DNA of 64,000 nt from Euclidia mi (lineage: Eukaryota > Arthropoda > Insecta > Lepidoptera > Erebidae): assembly GCA_944739405.2 (NCBI GenBank), contig OX123209.2, forward strand, positions 7,881,217-7,945,216. The letters run 5' to 3'. The notes below the pieces were generated by a model. The model had not been told where the DNA came from, searched no databases, and was given only the letters and a program-made list of their open reading frames with translations. A program made the position numbers and the translations under genes. Shown in pieces: positions 1-10,836 of the stretch; the stretch's first letter is position 1; each line of letters starts with the position of its first letter.

Positions 1-258
1 CAAGGTTAACTTGGTGAAACTGTTTTTTTGTTTGTTTAATTACGTTTTTTAAGTAGTTGCCTCATTCTTCCTTAATTTAAGCATACAAATTATTTATATT
101 TCAGCGCTGAATGAAGGAGTTATGTACATATTTTTTTCAATAAATACATATTCTTAAACATAATTTTTTTTTCCACTCCATATTAGTAGTTGCGTGTATT
201 TACTATAATTCGACATAAATAGTTAGTAAAATAACAACAGGAAAAAAGATTTATCTCA
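1..258. other. AT-rich stretch upstream of the first piggyBac gene
   Basis: No coding sequence is visible. A pyrimidine-rich tract ending in 'ttatatttcag' near position 104 could be a splice acceptor for the transposase gene that follows. The missing N-terminal part of that protein may lie before the window, but this cannot be shown here. Confidence 0.4.
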
Positions 259-1494
259 ATGATAAGTAACAAAACTTTGGTGCCCGTTATCTTCACATTT
301 ACAAATTGTTTCATAACCCCTTCATCCACTTATGTCTTCAATTCTGACCCAGGTCGGGATATGCCTCGGGATGGGGCAATAGGTTCAACAAAAGTGTCGT
401 CGCGAAGACTTCATAAATTGGCCCCTATAATTGCGCATTTAGGAAACAAATTTGATTCGCTGTATCAGCTAAAACCTCATCTGTCAATCGACGAATCGCT
501 CGCACTTTTCAAGGGTCGCCTGTCTTGGGTGCAGACAATTAGATCCAAGGCAGCGCGATTCGGCATTAAATCTTATGAACTGTGTGAGTCAGACACCGGC
601 TATATGGCTCGGTTCCAAATTTATACTGGTAAGACAGATGAGGTTTTATCAGATACGCAAATCAGTGCTGATCTGGGACTGAAGAGTACGAAGACGGTCC
701 TTGAGCTATTGCAAGGCCTAGAACATCGGGGTCATTGTGTCACGATGGATAATTTTTACAATTGTCCATCGTTGGCACGATACCTCAAGAGTTTAGGCTT
801 TGATTGCTTAGGGACTCTTCGTACGAATCGTCGGTATGTGCAAAATGAGATCGCGAAATTGCCCGCAAACGTGCCGAAGGGGACTATTGTATCTCGCCAT
901 TCTGGAGATGTTTCAATCGTGTCGTGGAAGGACTCCAGATTTGTGAGTATAATATCCACTTACCACAATGCGGACACGTACGTCGGATCGAGGGCTGGTA
1001 AGAGAGTTGTTAAGCCTGTGTGTGTGAGAGATTACACTAAATACATGGGGAGAATTGATCTAAAAGATCAAAAACTCTCCATGTATTTTTTAGAGCGCAA
1101 GAGGAGAGTGAAATGGTATATGAAATTGTTTAAACGATTGATGAATGTAAGTATTTTAAATAGTATGATAATGTATGGGTGCTCTCGGGAACGACGTGGA
1201 CAATTGCCAATGACGCATCGTGAGTTCCGCTATGCACTTGCTAAATCTCTGATTGAGAGACATCAGTCTTCTCAAAAAGGGGTTCAGCAACCTGTTGGAG
1301 AGCTTACGAGGCTGAGGCGTGATATTGTTCACGACCCGTCGTACCATCCCGGGGGCAAGAATAAAAGGAGATGTCGTGTATGTTATGCGAGGACGAAAAC
1401 CAATAAAAATTCTCATTTCCGCTGTGCCCCTTGCGACGTCTTCTTGTGTCTTGGCAATTGTTGGATAGACTGGCACACACTCGAAGAGTTGTAG
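259..1494 (+). CDS. piggyBac-type transposase, N-terminus incomplete
   Basis: This 411-codon frame encodes a DDE_Tnp_1_7 (piggyBac/PGBD) transposase, which cuts and rejoins DNA at TTAA sites. The three catalytic aspartates of the family are visible: D78 in IDESL, D164 in MDNFY and D267 in GRIDLKDQ. A C-terminal cysteine-rich zinc-binding tail occupies residues about 373-411 (CRVC, CAPC and CLGNC clusters) and ends at a normal position. Full-length relatives are about 550-600 residues, so about 150 N-terminal residues are missing or lie in an upstream exon. The first about 45 residues do not look like transposase and may be intron read-through. No in-frame stop interrupts the catalytic core. 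The third aspartate sits in IDLKDQ rather than the commoner VDxxD context. TTAA-bounded ends were not found, so the element may begin before the window. Confidence 0.85.
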   Translation: MISNKTLVPVIFTFTNCFITPSSTYVFNSDPGRDMPRDGAIGSTKVSSRRLHKLAPIIAHLGNKFDSLYQLKPHLSIDESLALFKGRLSWVQTIRSKAARFGIKSYELCESDTGYMARFQIYTGKTDEVLSDTQISADLGLKSTKTVLELLQGLEHRGHCVTMDNFYNCPSLARYLKSLGFDCLGTLRTNRRYVQNEIAKLPANVPKGTIVSRHSGDVSIVSWKDSRFVSIISTYHNADTYVGSRAGKRVVKPVCVRDYTKYMGRIDLKDQKLSMYFLERKRRVKWYMKLFKRLMNVSILNSMIMYGCSRERRGQLPMTHREFRYALAKSLIERHQSSQKGVQQPVGELTRLRRDIVHDPSYHPGGKNKRRCRVCYARTKTNKNSHFRCAPCDVFLCLGNCWIDWHTLEEL

Positions 1495-2337
1495 ACACAA
1501 GAAGAACGTGGGCGAAAGAGACGCCTGATGAGTGAGAATTTTTATTGGTCATGGAAGATGATGCAAGGAATGATCAGCACTGCTTCCTAAATGCCAATTA
1601 TAGTTCGTCATCCATAGCTTTTTCAACATGCTTCTAAGATATAGACTTTTTTAGAAAAAATCGTTTTGATTATATTATTATTACCTTTGGTGAAATGTCT
1701 CTCTAATTTTTAAATTGTACTCAAGGTATAAACGTTTTCATTGAATGTCTTTACGTACCTACAGAGTCACTTGTAAGCTTCTAGAAACAAAAAATATTTG
1801 TTTTTGAGCAAATAACGTTGAAGTTATACCAAATTACGTACAAGGAACAAGTCAATAACTCTATCATATTTTAGGTGGTCACCTGTTTATGGGTGACAGT
1901 ACTGTTTGTCTATACGATACATTCTGGTCCATTCTACGGGTGACAGATGGATTCGTCGAATGGACAAGATTATTTATTTTTATTCAATTGTCTATGTATA
2001 TATAATTATGTACATATTAAAAATAAAATAATTATGTTAGTATATTCTGTAATGGTAGACGTGTTTATTTAGGTTGACTAATGATAAGCGTAATACATTG
2101 AAATTATTTAAATGATATTGACACATCATATTCTATATTATAAAAATAATAAGCCACAATAACTACAAGCAGTGATGACAGCCGGGCCTATCCCTTTAGC
2201 CAATCCTGTGCATAACATACTAACCTAACCTAACCGAAGCCAGTCAACATTATGTGAATTTGGCTACATACGCCCAATTGACAAACTGAACTCACTGAAG
2301 CTCGACATGACGCTGGTGCGAAAAATATCCACTTAAT
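1495..2337. other. non-coding, AT-rich
   Basis: No gene is recognised. Around 1870-1950 the sequence carries the related strings 'gggtgacagtact' and 'gggtgacagatgg', which may be subterminal repeats of the preceding piggyBac element. Near 2220 there is a short taacctaacctaaccg run. No TTAA-bounded inverted terminus could be paired. Confidence 0.4.
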
Positions 2338-2384
2338 CATGTTTAATTTTAGCATGAGAGTCTGTTATGCCAAAATTAAACATG
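2338..2384. repeat. imperfect inverted repeat (hairpin)
   Basis: Left arm 2338-2355 (catgtttaattttagcat) is the near-perfect reverse complement of 2367-2384 (atgccaaaattaaacatg), with one mismatch and an 11-nt loop. The sequence after it (2385-2450) has a diverged copy at about 5320-5395, on the other side of the second piggyBac gene. The hairpin may therefore belong to a repeat that flanks or hosts that element. Confidence 0.7.
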
Positions 2385-2457
2385 GTTAGGTAATTTTTTT
2401 TCAATATTTATTCATAAACTTGGCAAGCAACTTGACGGAGCTCTGAATTTTAGTAAG

Positions 2458-2512
2458 AGGGATAACGGTATGTTATGCTAAAATTATTTTAGCATAACAT
2501 ACCGTTATCCCT
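2458..2512. repeat. perfect 27-bp inverted repeat with 1-nt centre
   Basis: Positions 2458-2484 are the exact reverse complement of 2486-2512 (agggataacggtatgttatg... and its mirror). The right arm ends against a TTAA at 2512-2515 that is a candidate insertion site of the following piggyBac element. Arms of this length with no mismatch suggest a recent duplication or a selected hairpin. Confidence 0.85.
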
Positions 2513-2515
2513 TAA

Positions 2516-5304
2516 TAAGGCAACAGGAACATTATTCCCACACTGAATTTCACATTCTAAAAGGTCAATTGGACATATTTTTCCATGAGTTGTCACGGTT
2601 TATAGGCCTATGATCGTGTTTCCGAACAAAAAAAAAAGCAAAAAGAGATTTGAATGTCACTGTCACAATAATCATTCAACGGTTTATGCATTTTTGTGCG
2701 GTTTTGTTATTGAAATACTTATTATGTCGAAAAAAAAACCGGTAAGTGTTCATTTTTGATTATTTTCCATAGATGTAATGTTTATTCAGTTATGTATGTG
2801 TTTTATTTTTCAAAATAACAAAAAGTTACTTGGTTTGATTGATTCAAAGTGTGTGGGAAATATTTGCTTGTTGTCCGTTTGGGTTTCCAATGTAATAATC
2901 TATGTGGGAAAACTGTTTCAGTAGGAAGCATGGAAGATTTCTATCTGTTTCATAAGCACTGTTTTCCGTTTTAGAAACCACTACGCGATTCGGATATTGA
3001 AATCCAGCTGTCACAGCTTTTTTGTTCATCGGATGAAGAAGACCTTGATGATGAAGCAAATGACTTTTTTACCACCAGTAGTTACAATATCGATTTAGAC
3101 AAGCGTTTGGATGAGATTCAAGGTATTTTGTAGAAGAATTACATTCTTTATTGGTGGGAGAATCAGGTTTGCCTCTTGTCCAAGATGAAACTCTTTTGAA
3201 TACACCAGTTCAACAGTTTTCTCAGACAATGCTTCCTCAAGTAGCATCAACTTCACAAGATGCAATCGCTGAAGCCCATGCAGGCCCTTCTCATGTGATT
3301 ACGGAAAGTCCTATGCTACATGATCAAAATCGTGCTGAAACAACCTCACTTGTTGCTCTAGCTGATGTCCAAGTAGACCCTTCTTCCCCAGTATCAGTGT
3401 TGGCAGAGCCTGATGGAAGCTCTAATGCAGAACCAACATCTTTCTCTAGGGATAAATTCTTTCAATTACAAAATAAATCAGGAGATTGGTCTTTAGCAAC
3501 TGATAATATTACTTGGCCTATTTTTGAGAAGAAAATGCTTGTAAAAAAACATTATACTAACAGAAGTCAACCACTTCATTATTTTCTTGACTTTTTTCCT
3601 GATGAGTTACTGAATATTATTGTTGAAAATACAAATATTTATGCAAGACACACGCATTTAAAAGTTTGGACAGAAGTTACAAAAGAAGAAATAAAAGCGT
3701 ACTTTGGAGTGATTATACTAATGAGCATAAATCCATTATCAGATATAAATAATTATTGGTCAACTGATGAGTTTTTCAGAAATCCTGTTATTTGCAAAGT
3801 AATGCCCTTAATAAGATTTAAAAAAATTACTGAAAATCTCCATAAATCAAATATTTCAACAGAAGCTCCACGAAACTCACCAGATTACGATAAATTGGGT
3901 AAAATTAGACCTGCCATTTCAATCCTAAACAAAGTTTTTCAAGACAATGTTCAAGTGTCAGAATTTAATTCAATAGATGAAAGTATGATCAGGTTCAAGA
4001 GTCGTAGTCACATGAAGCAGTATATGCCCAAAAAACCTATAAAACGTGGGTACAAGTGTTGGGCAAGAGCAGATTCTCGTACAGGGTATTTATACGAATT
4101 TCAATTTTATACTGGTAAAGTTGATACTGGAACTGAAGAGAATTTAGGGGCCAGAGTCATACTGGATTTGTGTGAATCTTTGCCAAGCCATACATTAGTG
4201 GCTTTTGATAATTTTTTCACCGGTCTTCCACTGATGGAACTTTTACATGAAAGAGGTATTTACTGTGTTGCAACAATAAGACCAAACCGTAAGGGCTTAC
4301 CAGATTTGATAACGGGCAAAAAATTAACCCGCGAAGAAAAGAAAGGAACAGCTTTGAGAACGGGTGAATTTCTGTACCAGTATAATACACCTATAGGAGT
4401 ATTGAAATGGAAAGATACCAAGGATGTTTTTCTTGGAACTACTGCGTTTGATCCTCGAGCAGTTTAATTGATTGAGAGGAGACAGAAAGATGGTAGCATG
4501 AAGAAAATATATTGTCCACTTTCGATTAAAAAATATACAGAGTTCATGGGTGGTGTTGATCATTTCGATCACTTCAGAGCATCATACCCGCTAGGACGTA
4601 AGTCGCGGAAGAATTGGCACAGACTTTTTTGGTTCTTGTTGGAGTCAGCCGTCATTAATTCCTATATTGTTTATATGACGTCACATTCGGAAAGGAGAAA
4701 CTCCCATAAAGAATTCCGGTTGCGATTGGGCAGAGGACTCATCAACAATTTTTCGTCAAGAAAAATCCTCGTGCCCGTGTTCAAAAACAAAAAAGGAGGT
4801 ATCATTTCAGTACCGGAAGAGATTCGAAAATCGGATGTAGGATCCCACATGCCTGAATTGACTAAATTCCGAAGATGCAGAATGTGAATTACACGTGAAA
4901 AAGAACAACGCAGCAAATACATGTGTAAAGTTTGCAAGGTATCTTTATGTGCTGCCCCTTGTTTCGAAATGTTTCACAAGTAAAATTAAATAGTATTATC
5001 TTTCAATTTAGTATTTTTATTTACTTCAATTATCTCTGTCTACTCATTCATCTAAGTCTGACTAACAGTTCCTAATGTGTTACGTTTGTATGAAATATAT
5101 TTCCCACTAGGTGGGAAATAATTTCCCAGAAATCACCAAAGGTTTCAATGTAACTGGGCAACAGGAATTATTTTCCCACATGGTTTCCTGAAAAACTGAA
5201 AACACATAAAAAGATACTTATATGAAATCTAAGATCTTTATGTACCACTAATTACATATTAGCTTTGAAACTTTTGCAAACATCCACAGTTTAGCCATGC
5301 CCTA
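2516..5304 (+). mobile_element. piggyBac-type element, degenerate (ends tentative)
   Basis: A broken piggyBac transposase lies between TTAA at 2512-2515 and TTAA at 5305-5308. Reading inward from both TTAAs gives related but short ends (TAAGGCA on the left, TAGGGCA in reverse complement on the right), so the terminal repeats are weak. A motif of the form GGCAACAGGAA..TTATT..CCCACA occurs at about 2518-2551 and 5156-5181, and inverted at about 2850-2877. These could be transposase-binding repeats. The boundary call is an inference; the transposase identity is firm. Confidence 0.5.
2724..4983 (+). pseudogene. piggyBac-type transposase, two stops plus frameshift
   Basis: Exon 1 (2724-2741) encodes MSKKKP and ends at a consensus GTAAGT donor. 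The intron runs to a 'ttttag' acceptor, and exon 2 starts at 2975 with an acidic N-terminal region. The frame shifts near 3110-3125, then continues through the DDE_Tnp_1_7 core. The catalytic aspartates are visible in SIDESM, AFDNFF and GGVDHFD. An in-frame TAA interrupts it at 4465-4467, and a second stop (TGA, 4885-4887) falls where the C-terminal cysteine-rich tail starts. Reading on in the same frame gives CKVCKVSLCAAPCFEMFHK and a natural stop at 4981-4983, so the zinc tail is still recognisable. The gene is therefore inactive but not old. The asparagine- and serine-rich N-terminus before residue about 130 is typical of the family and poorly conserved. Confidence 0.9.
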
Positions 5305-5308
5305 TTAA

Positions 5309-5994
5309 GGGTTATGCTAAACTTAAATATGGTTTAGTAAATGCATTTCAATAATTATTCATCAAGTTGACGGAGCTATGCTTCGCAGTGCTCCTATCTT
5401 TAGGTGCAGCATTACAAGAAAACCTAACATAACCTAATGTCGAACTTTGGTGTGACGCACAAGCGTGCATTCGAACTATGGTGAGTCGCAGTCCGATTTT
5501 CTCGCACAAGCATCATTCGCACTTCCATTTGTCGAGCTCATATGATACTCTGTCTCTTTTATATTTATGACTCGTGATTATTAGGCGAATAAATATTATG
5601 CTTCAAAAATATTACGAGGACATACATTAGACCAAATTATAGATATACTAAACTTTTCATTATGCCAAAACGGTATTATGCCGAAGTCTTAGTGTGCTTA
5701 TAAAATTCAGGTGAGAACTTTATGCCAAATGAAATTATGCCTTAAAATATTATGCCAACAGGAGGATTGCCATTCATATAAAGTACAAAGCATACTTTAT
5801 AAATAAATTATTTAAAAAGTAATTTAAAATAAACAAAAATGTACATACATATGTTGTTTTATTACATTTTCGCCCAACTGTTTCATTTTTACTTGTGACT
5901 AGGTCAGCTTTCGAACACGTGCATAAATCATGCATCCAAATATATGAAGACTATCATAAATTCAGAACTCAAAGAGCTATAATAAATAGTAGTC
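5309..5994. other. non-coding spacer with flank repeat
   Basis: Positions 5309-5395 resemble 2366-2450 (both contain 'cttgacggagct' or 'gttgacggagct' after a 'ttcataa'/'ttcatca' string). Similar repeat copies therefore bracket the second piggyBac element. Several short 'attatgcc(a/g)aa' strings recur at about 5660-5760. No gene is visible. Confidence 0.5.
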
Positions 5995-5997
5995 TAA

Positions 5998-6164
5998 GGG
6001 CCTGGTCACGAGATCGGTCTAAGCGGCGAGCGGCGCGGCAGGGGCGATGTACATGGCGCATTCACTCTGAGGCGGCCGCGCGCCGGGTTACATCAAACGC
6101 GACATGTACATCGAAAACGCTCACCAGCACTCAGCACCCGCCGCTGTAGGCCGTGACCGGGCCG
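5998..6164. mobile_element. GC-rich Harbinger-type MITE
   Basis: The ends are inverted repeats (GGGCCTGGTCACG on the left, CGTGACCGGGCC on the right), flanked by TAA at 5995-5997 and 6165-6167. A 3-bp TWA duplication with G-rich ends is the PIF/Harbinger signature. The interior is strikingly GC-rich against its AT-rich surroundings and has no credible gene; the short open frame across it is incidental. Confidence 0.75.
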
Positions 6165-6335
6165 TAAGGACTATCGCTAAACTATGACCCACTGATGTTT
6201 TCGAAGAAAATATTTACAGGTAGGTTTTATAGTGTGCATGTATAGATAATTGTATGGTTAAGCCATGAACTAATGGCTTTAAAAAGAACCAGATATACTA
6301 TTTCTTAGTATTATTCTAAAATTATTCAGCCAGGT

Positions 6336-7199
6336 ACTCAAGCCAAACTTTTTTTTTCTTTTTTGTTCACTACGGTGGGAAACTCTCCTTATGAGTCATC
6401 TCAACTCCGCCAACCCAGCCATTAGAACGGCTGGGCTTGGGACTGACGGAGGAGGTATGTGGAGGCTCTCCCCTAAAGACGTTCGGGGCATACCCACTAA
6501 AACCCACCGCGGTGTCCCTACGGGTCCCGTATGTTGGCGGGGTCACGCGATTCGCGATTAGCATACTTTCTCGCGACCCCGCCCGGGATTGGCCCGCCGT
6601 TTGTGTTGGCGGGCCCCGTCTACATATGATCTCGCAATCATCCATCAAACTTCTTGCATCCATCAAACTTCTAGCATCCATCACCTCACAAAGCTACTTG
6701 GGAGGCGGCGAGGACACGCGCCGCCTCCCGCCTTTTGGCGGACAGGGAGCAGCCCCAGCGCTCACCGTCTGCAGGCACTAAATTTTAGGGTGGTCGGAGG
6801 TCGTCTCTTGTTCGACGTCCCCGACGCCCGGACCTACGGTTGGGGAGAGGGCGATGTATTTCCCTCTCCCGCTCCGCCGCCTCCTTGCTCAGCATGACTG
6901 CTTCTCAGAAGGAGGCGACGGCGTTCCAGGACCTCTCACTCCGGACCATAGACAGAACTACGGCCGGGAGCGAGAGGACAACCGTATTCAGAGCCGCGAC
7001 CAGATCACGGCGCTGCGATGCCCAGGCTGGGCAATCCGCCAAAGTATGTAACGCCGTGTCTTCGACAGGGTCGCGGCTACTTCCACAATGGTGGCATCCG
7101 GGCGTTTCCTCCCGGCCTATCCTCCACAAATACCGGCCAAAACAACCATGGCCGGTAAGGATTTGAGTCAACCGGAAGGTGAGGAACTCAAGCCAAACT
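6336..7199 (-). mobile_element. 5'-truncated R1-clade LINE with perfect 14-bp TSD
   Basis: The 14-bp string actcaagccaaact occurs exactly at 6336-6349 and 7186-7199 and brackets a fragment lying on the minus strand. The fragment ends in a poly(A) tail (poly-T from 6350 on the plus strand). It contains a C-terminal reverse-transcriptase reading frame and a GC-rich 3' region. A related 3' region (the 'gacgttcgggg..catacccacta' block) recurs at about 50,090-50,120. Target-primed reverse transcription with 5' truncation explains all of this. Confidence 0.9.
6905..7185 (-). pseudogene. C-terminal fragment of R1-clade reverse transcriptase ORF2
   Basis: About 90 residues are preserved, beginning just inside the 7186 junction with FRLTQILTGHGCFGRYL. 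A GREETPGCHHC zinc-like motif, a CPAW motif and a segment ending WNAVASF follow. This is the region after the RT domain that R1-clade LINEs (R1, TRAS and relatives) share, including the CCHC-type cluster (CHHC...H...C). The endonuclease and RT domains are absent because the copy is 5'-truncated. It cannot move by itself. Assignment to the R1 clade is by motif order; the exact family is not resolved. Confidence 0.85.
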
Positions 7200-9265
7200 G
7201 GTATAAGCCCTCTAGAAGACCTTCAACTAGCTTAACAGGTAACACGATTAAATGATAACCCGAACCGTGGTCTTTATATATTTTCTTTATTTATTCTATT
7301 TTTTTATTTTATATACTCACGCATGTATCCCCGAAGGGGTAGGCAGAGGTGTAATATTACAGCCATGGTCTTTACTTATTTGTTAATCAGCTAGAGACCA
7401 ACGAGTCCAAAATATCAGTAGGCGGCAACCCACCCAGTCCAGGTCACGGCCTCACCGACGATAGCCCTGTCGGTTATCGCTGACAGGTATACCTGCCAAT
7501 GGCGTTTCATAGGGCATCTTCGTATACATGACGGTCGGTTTAACGTCGTATAACCATAGTTGCATACTAAGAGAAATTGAAATGATAAATATCATCGTAT
7601 ATAAAATATCAGCAAGAAATCGTAATAAGTGAAAGCACGTAGCCTTTGGGTCTACAAAGATATTGGTAAGCGAACAGTTAACCTCACCGAGCATTTACGA
7701 GCATGACCTACGCCACGAAAGCCAATAGCAATAAAATATACGTTCAGTGAAAATTTTAACTCTGTACCTATAACGACTGAAAAGCGATTTTTTTTTGTGT
7801 ACTATAGAGATTATAATTACTTTTATTGGTATGTAAATACTCTAAATCAGAATATCAAGTATTGTAAACTCAAAATTTTACTAAACACATAATTCATAAC
7901 GAAATATTTATTTACATTTGTTTATCGATACTATTTTGATTTTGTCAATCACTAGATTGTGACGTCATTCGCGCAGGTGTCCGAGTAGTTAGTATCGCGG
8001 ATTCGCGCGAGCCGTCGGCAACGATGGCGCCATTGTTTATATGCAAATAAAGTGATAAGTGTCAAAAATCAAGTAATTAGTTAGTTTTATGGTGTCTAGT
8101 GTAAATGAAAATATACTGATATGAATGATACGTTATCCTAGTGTATTGTAGTGATGTTTATTCAAGTGTTTGTGTTAACAGTGTGACTTTATTGATGTTT
8201 TATTTGATGGCGCGCTGTCAATTTTGGCGCCAAAAAACATCGACTGTGCCTATTATATCGTCGTTATTTGGAAATGTACGTATTTTTTAACTTTTTTGGA
8301 TAAACGGTAGCAAGAGTATGATATTACCATTACAATGATGTGCATTTCATAACATATAATTATTATTTACATATCTAAATTATGGTTCAAATAGGTGTAT
8401 GACCTTGAACTTGCGAATCACGTAAATTGCATTGACATTAAAGTGCATGTGCAATAAATTCGCGCGGCCGTGGGACGGGTTAAATCAGATGATGAACGAT
8501 ATCGATCTATGTTAATCCCAAGTTAGACAGATAGATGGCGGTATTCCAGAACCTATTTAGTGTCTCAGTGGTATCTCATTTGCAGAAGTACAGTAGTAAA
8601 CAAATAGATGTCGCTTTCCCCAATATTTAAATCTATGGAATTTACAGGTGTATCTTTCAGCGCGGGAAGATAGACAGGCCACGCAAATACTAGGGTTGGC
8701 AGTCCGCACACTTGCAACACTAGGCACTGTATGTTTTTTGTGTATTTCCAGTATTTCACTTTTACAATTTTAGATTCGGGTAGAAATAATGTCACTTTTA
8801 ATGAGTATTTAGTTTTTAATTAGTTTTTAGAATTTCCACTGCACATTAATTTTGTCTAACAATTGTTGCTATGTATTGCACTGAAACCAATGTTTTGTCG
8901 AATAAATGGTTATGACTTGAACAGTTTTTTATTTTAAAAACACAAATATACAATAAAAAGCTTATGGCTGACTTAACGTCCGTGACGTCATCTAGAAAAT
9001 AATTATGTTCAAGGTGGAGAGATTTATTACTCTGTCGGATTTTATAAAACCATATAAAACCGAAGCTTTTGTTTAAAATTACTAAAAGAGTTGATCAAGA
9101 TAATGTGCCCAATGAATGAATCGTTAAAAAGGTCAATTTACACAATGATGAACCAATGTTGAATGGCTTGGTTTTGTCTTGTGAAGATGATGAACTCCAT
9201 TTTAATTAAGAAAACACATTAAGAGTATCAAAAACAAATATTTTTGGTTGTAATTTTATACTACA
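7200..9265. other. about 2 kb without recognised genes
   Basis: The only repeat I recognise is a SINE 3' tail at 7314-7372. The rest is ordinary AT-rich sequence with a moderately GC-rich island at about 7965-8050. Open frames in it are short and lack family motifs. Confidence 0.4.
7314..7372 (-). mobile_element. SINE 3'-tail remnant
   Basis: The block 'tatccccgaaggggtaggca' plus 'gaggtgtaatattaca' matches the 3' part of the tRNA-derived SINE at 26,565-26,815 almost base for base. It also resembles a short piece at 50,534-50,560. Only the tail is present here; no tRNA-like head follows. Confidence 0.7.
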
Positions 9266-9472
9266 CTAGAGGACGCCAGCAGCTACGCCTGCATTTTTTT
9301 TAAATTAACCCGTTTTGGCCGATCCCGTGGGAATTTCGGGAAATCCCTTCTTAGTGCACCCCTACGGTCCCCAAGGAACATACGTGCCAAATTTCAGCTT
9401 CCTGCGCCCAATAGTTTCGGCTGTAGCTTGTCTGTCAGTCAGTCAGTAACGCAAGGATTTTATATATTAAGA
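9266..9472 (-). mobile_element. small non-autonomous Helitron
   Basis: Read on the minus strand, the 207-bp segment starts with TC, ends with CTAG, and lies between host A and T. These are the terminal rules of Helitrons, which insert at A^T without target duplication. The interior has the 'ccaaatttcagctt' and 'gtctgtcagtcagtcag' strings seen in many lepidopteran non-autonomous elements. No coding capacity. Confidence 0.75.
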
Positions 9473-9493
9473 TATTGTAAAAGTAAAAAAAAT

Positions 9494-10024
9494 TGGGCAA
9501 GTGCGAGTCGGACTCGCGCACGAAGGGTTCCGTACCATCATCTATAAAAGGAAATCACGTTCGTTGTATGTATACTTAAATACTTTTGAAGTTTCTACCT
9601 GTTTATTAAGATTGAGTAACAAATTGCTTAAACATTACGTTTGTTGTATGGGAGCCCCCCTTTAATATTTACTTTTTTAAAATTTAATTATTTATTTTGA
9701 AAGGTAAATAAGGTAATATAAAACTACATATTCTGTGAAATAATAAAGCGTCTACCTGTTACAGTTAGTAATTTTGAGCAAAAAATACGAAAAATAACAC
9801 GTGTTTTGTATGGGACCCCCCTTAATATTTTTTTATTTTTTTATTTTTAGTATTTGTTGTTATAGCGGCAACCAAAATATATAATTTTTTTAAATTTCAG
9901 CTTTCTAGCTATCACGGTTTATGAGATACAGCCTGGTGACAGACAGACGGACGGACAGACGGACAAACAGCGGAGGCTTAATAATAGGGTTCCGTTTTTT
10001 ACCTTTTAGGTACGGAACCCTAAA
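9494..10024. repeat. lepidopteran interspersed repeat with mirrored ends
   Basis: The left end contains 'gaagggttccgtacc' and the right end 'ggtacggaaccctaa', its inverted counterpart. Between them are 'tatgggagcccccctt', a second 'tatgggaccccccttaatat', and a degenerate 'gacagacggacggacagacg' tract. A truncated copy of the left end lies at about 47,670-47,705 (gaagggttccgta). The block is a familiar high-copy repeat in moth and butterfly genomes; I do not assign it to a named class. Confidence 0.75.
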
Positions 10025-10836
10025 AAAGGATCTCTTTGAGGTTTTCTTTTACGTTGATTGGATTCGTGTAATAAGACTAATACTTACAGTACCCGGCAGT
10101 AAATACCTATAATTTTGATCTACAATGTTTATTGCGGGGTACAGTAGCTTGTTTTCGTTTTTATGTTGAATTGATTGGTTTGAGTTCTATTTTGAATCTT
10201 TTTGTTATTTTATTCATCGATAGGCTCGCATTTGATAGCTATCTCGCCTGATTTTAAGCGAAGATGTTTTTGGTTTTTATATTGTTTATCTTTGATACTT
10301 CCCATTCTATGTTTAGTTGATTTTATAGTTGGGTAATTCCACGCATAAGTCTACTTAAATGAAAAAAAATAATATCTGATTTTGGTAGTTAAGTTTTTAT
10401 AGTGGCAACAATTATTGATATTTTATTTTCTGACAACACTGTCATTTACGAGAGGGCGTCGTGAGCTCAGCTGATAGTGGGTTTTTGTGGTGCAGTTTTG
10501 ATTAAAGTTCACAGTAAGTCTTTTGAATTATTGTTATATTTTGTTATATACTGACTGTTCAAACGATGACATACTGATAAACAGTTCGTAATTCATGAAA
10601 ATTTTATTGTTTAAAGATATATTAGGTTTGTAAGATCACAGTGTCAGTGTCAGTGGCGGCGTTACTCAAATGATGCCGACGGTAAAAAAATATTATCTTT
10701 TTTTAATTTATAATGCCTAAACTCTTAAAATCATTTTTGTAGTGTCAGTCACATTGTAGAGTCGGTCACGTAGTAGGTAGAGTCATATCCCGTATCATTA
10801 TTAAATGTAGCTTTTTGTTTGTTTTTTTTCTCATAG
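10025..10836. other. non-coding 5' flank of gene X with subterminal motifs
   Basis: The motif tagtgtcagtcac is at about 10,741-10,753, followed by gagtcggtcacg; a related cagtgtcagtgtcagtgg lies at about 10,640. The same motif recurs on the far side of gene X at about 25,747-25,790 and 25,940, so it may mark the ends of a mobile element containing X. A 'ttttttctcatag' acceptor-like tract precedes the ATG at 10,837. Confidence 0.5.

Noticed and set aside
5895..6149. 84-codon open frame
   Set aside because: It crosses the border of a GC-rich MITE and has no protein motif.
6437..6897. Plus-strand frames of about 100 codons
   Set aside because: They are antisense to the 3' region of an R1-clade LINE; its real coding strand is minus.
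7452..7694. 80-codon minus-strand frame
   Set aside because: No family resemblance and no splice or start context.
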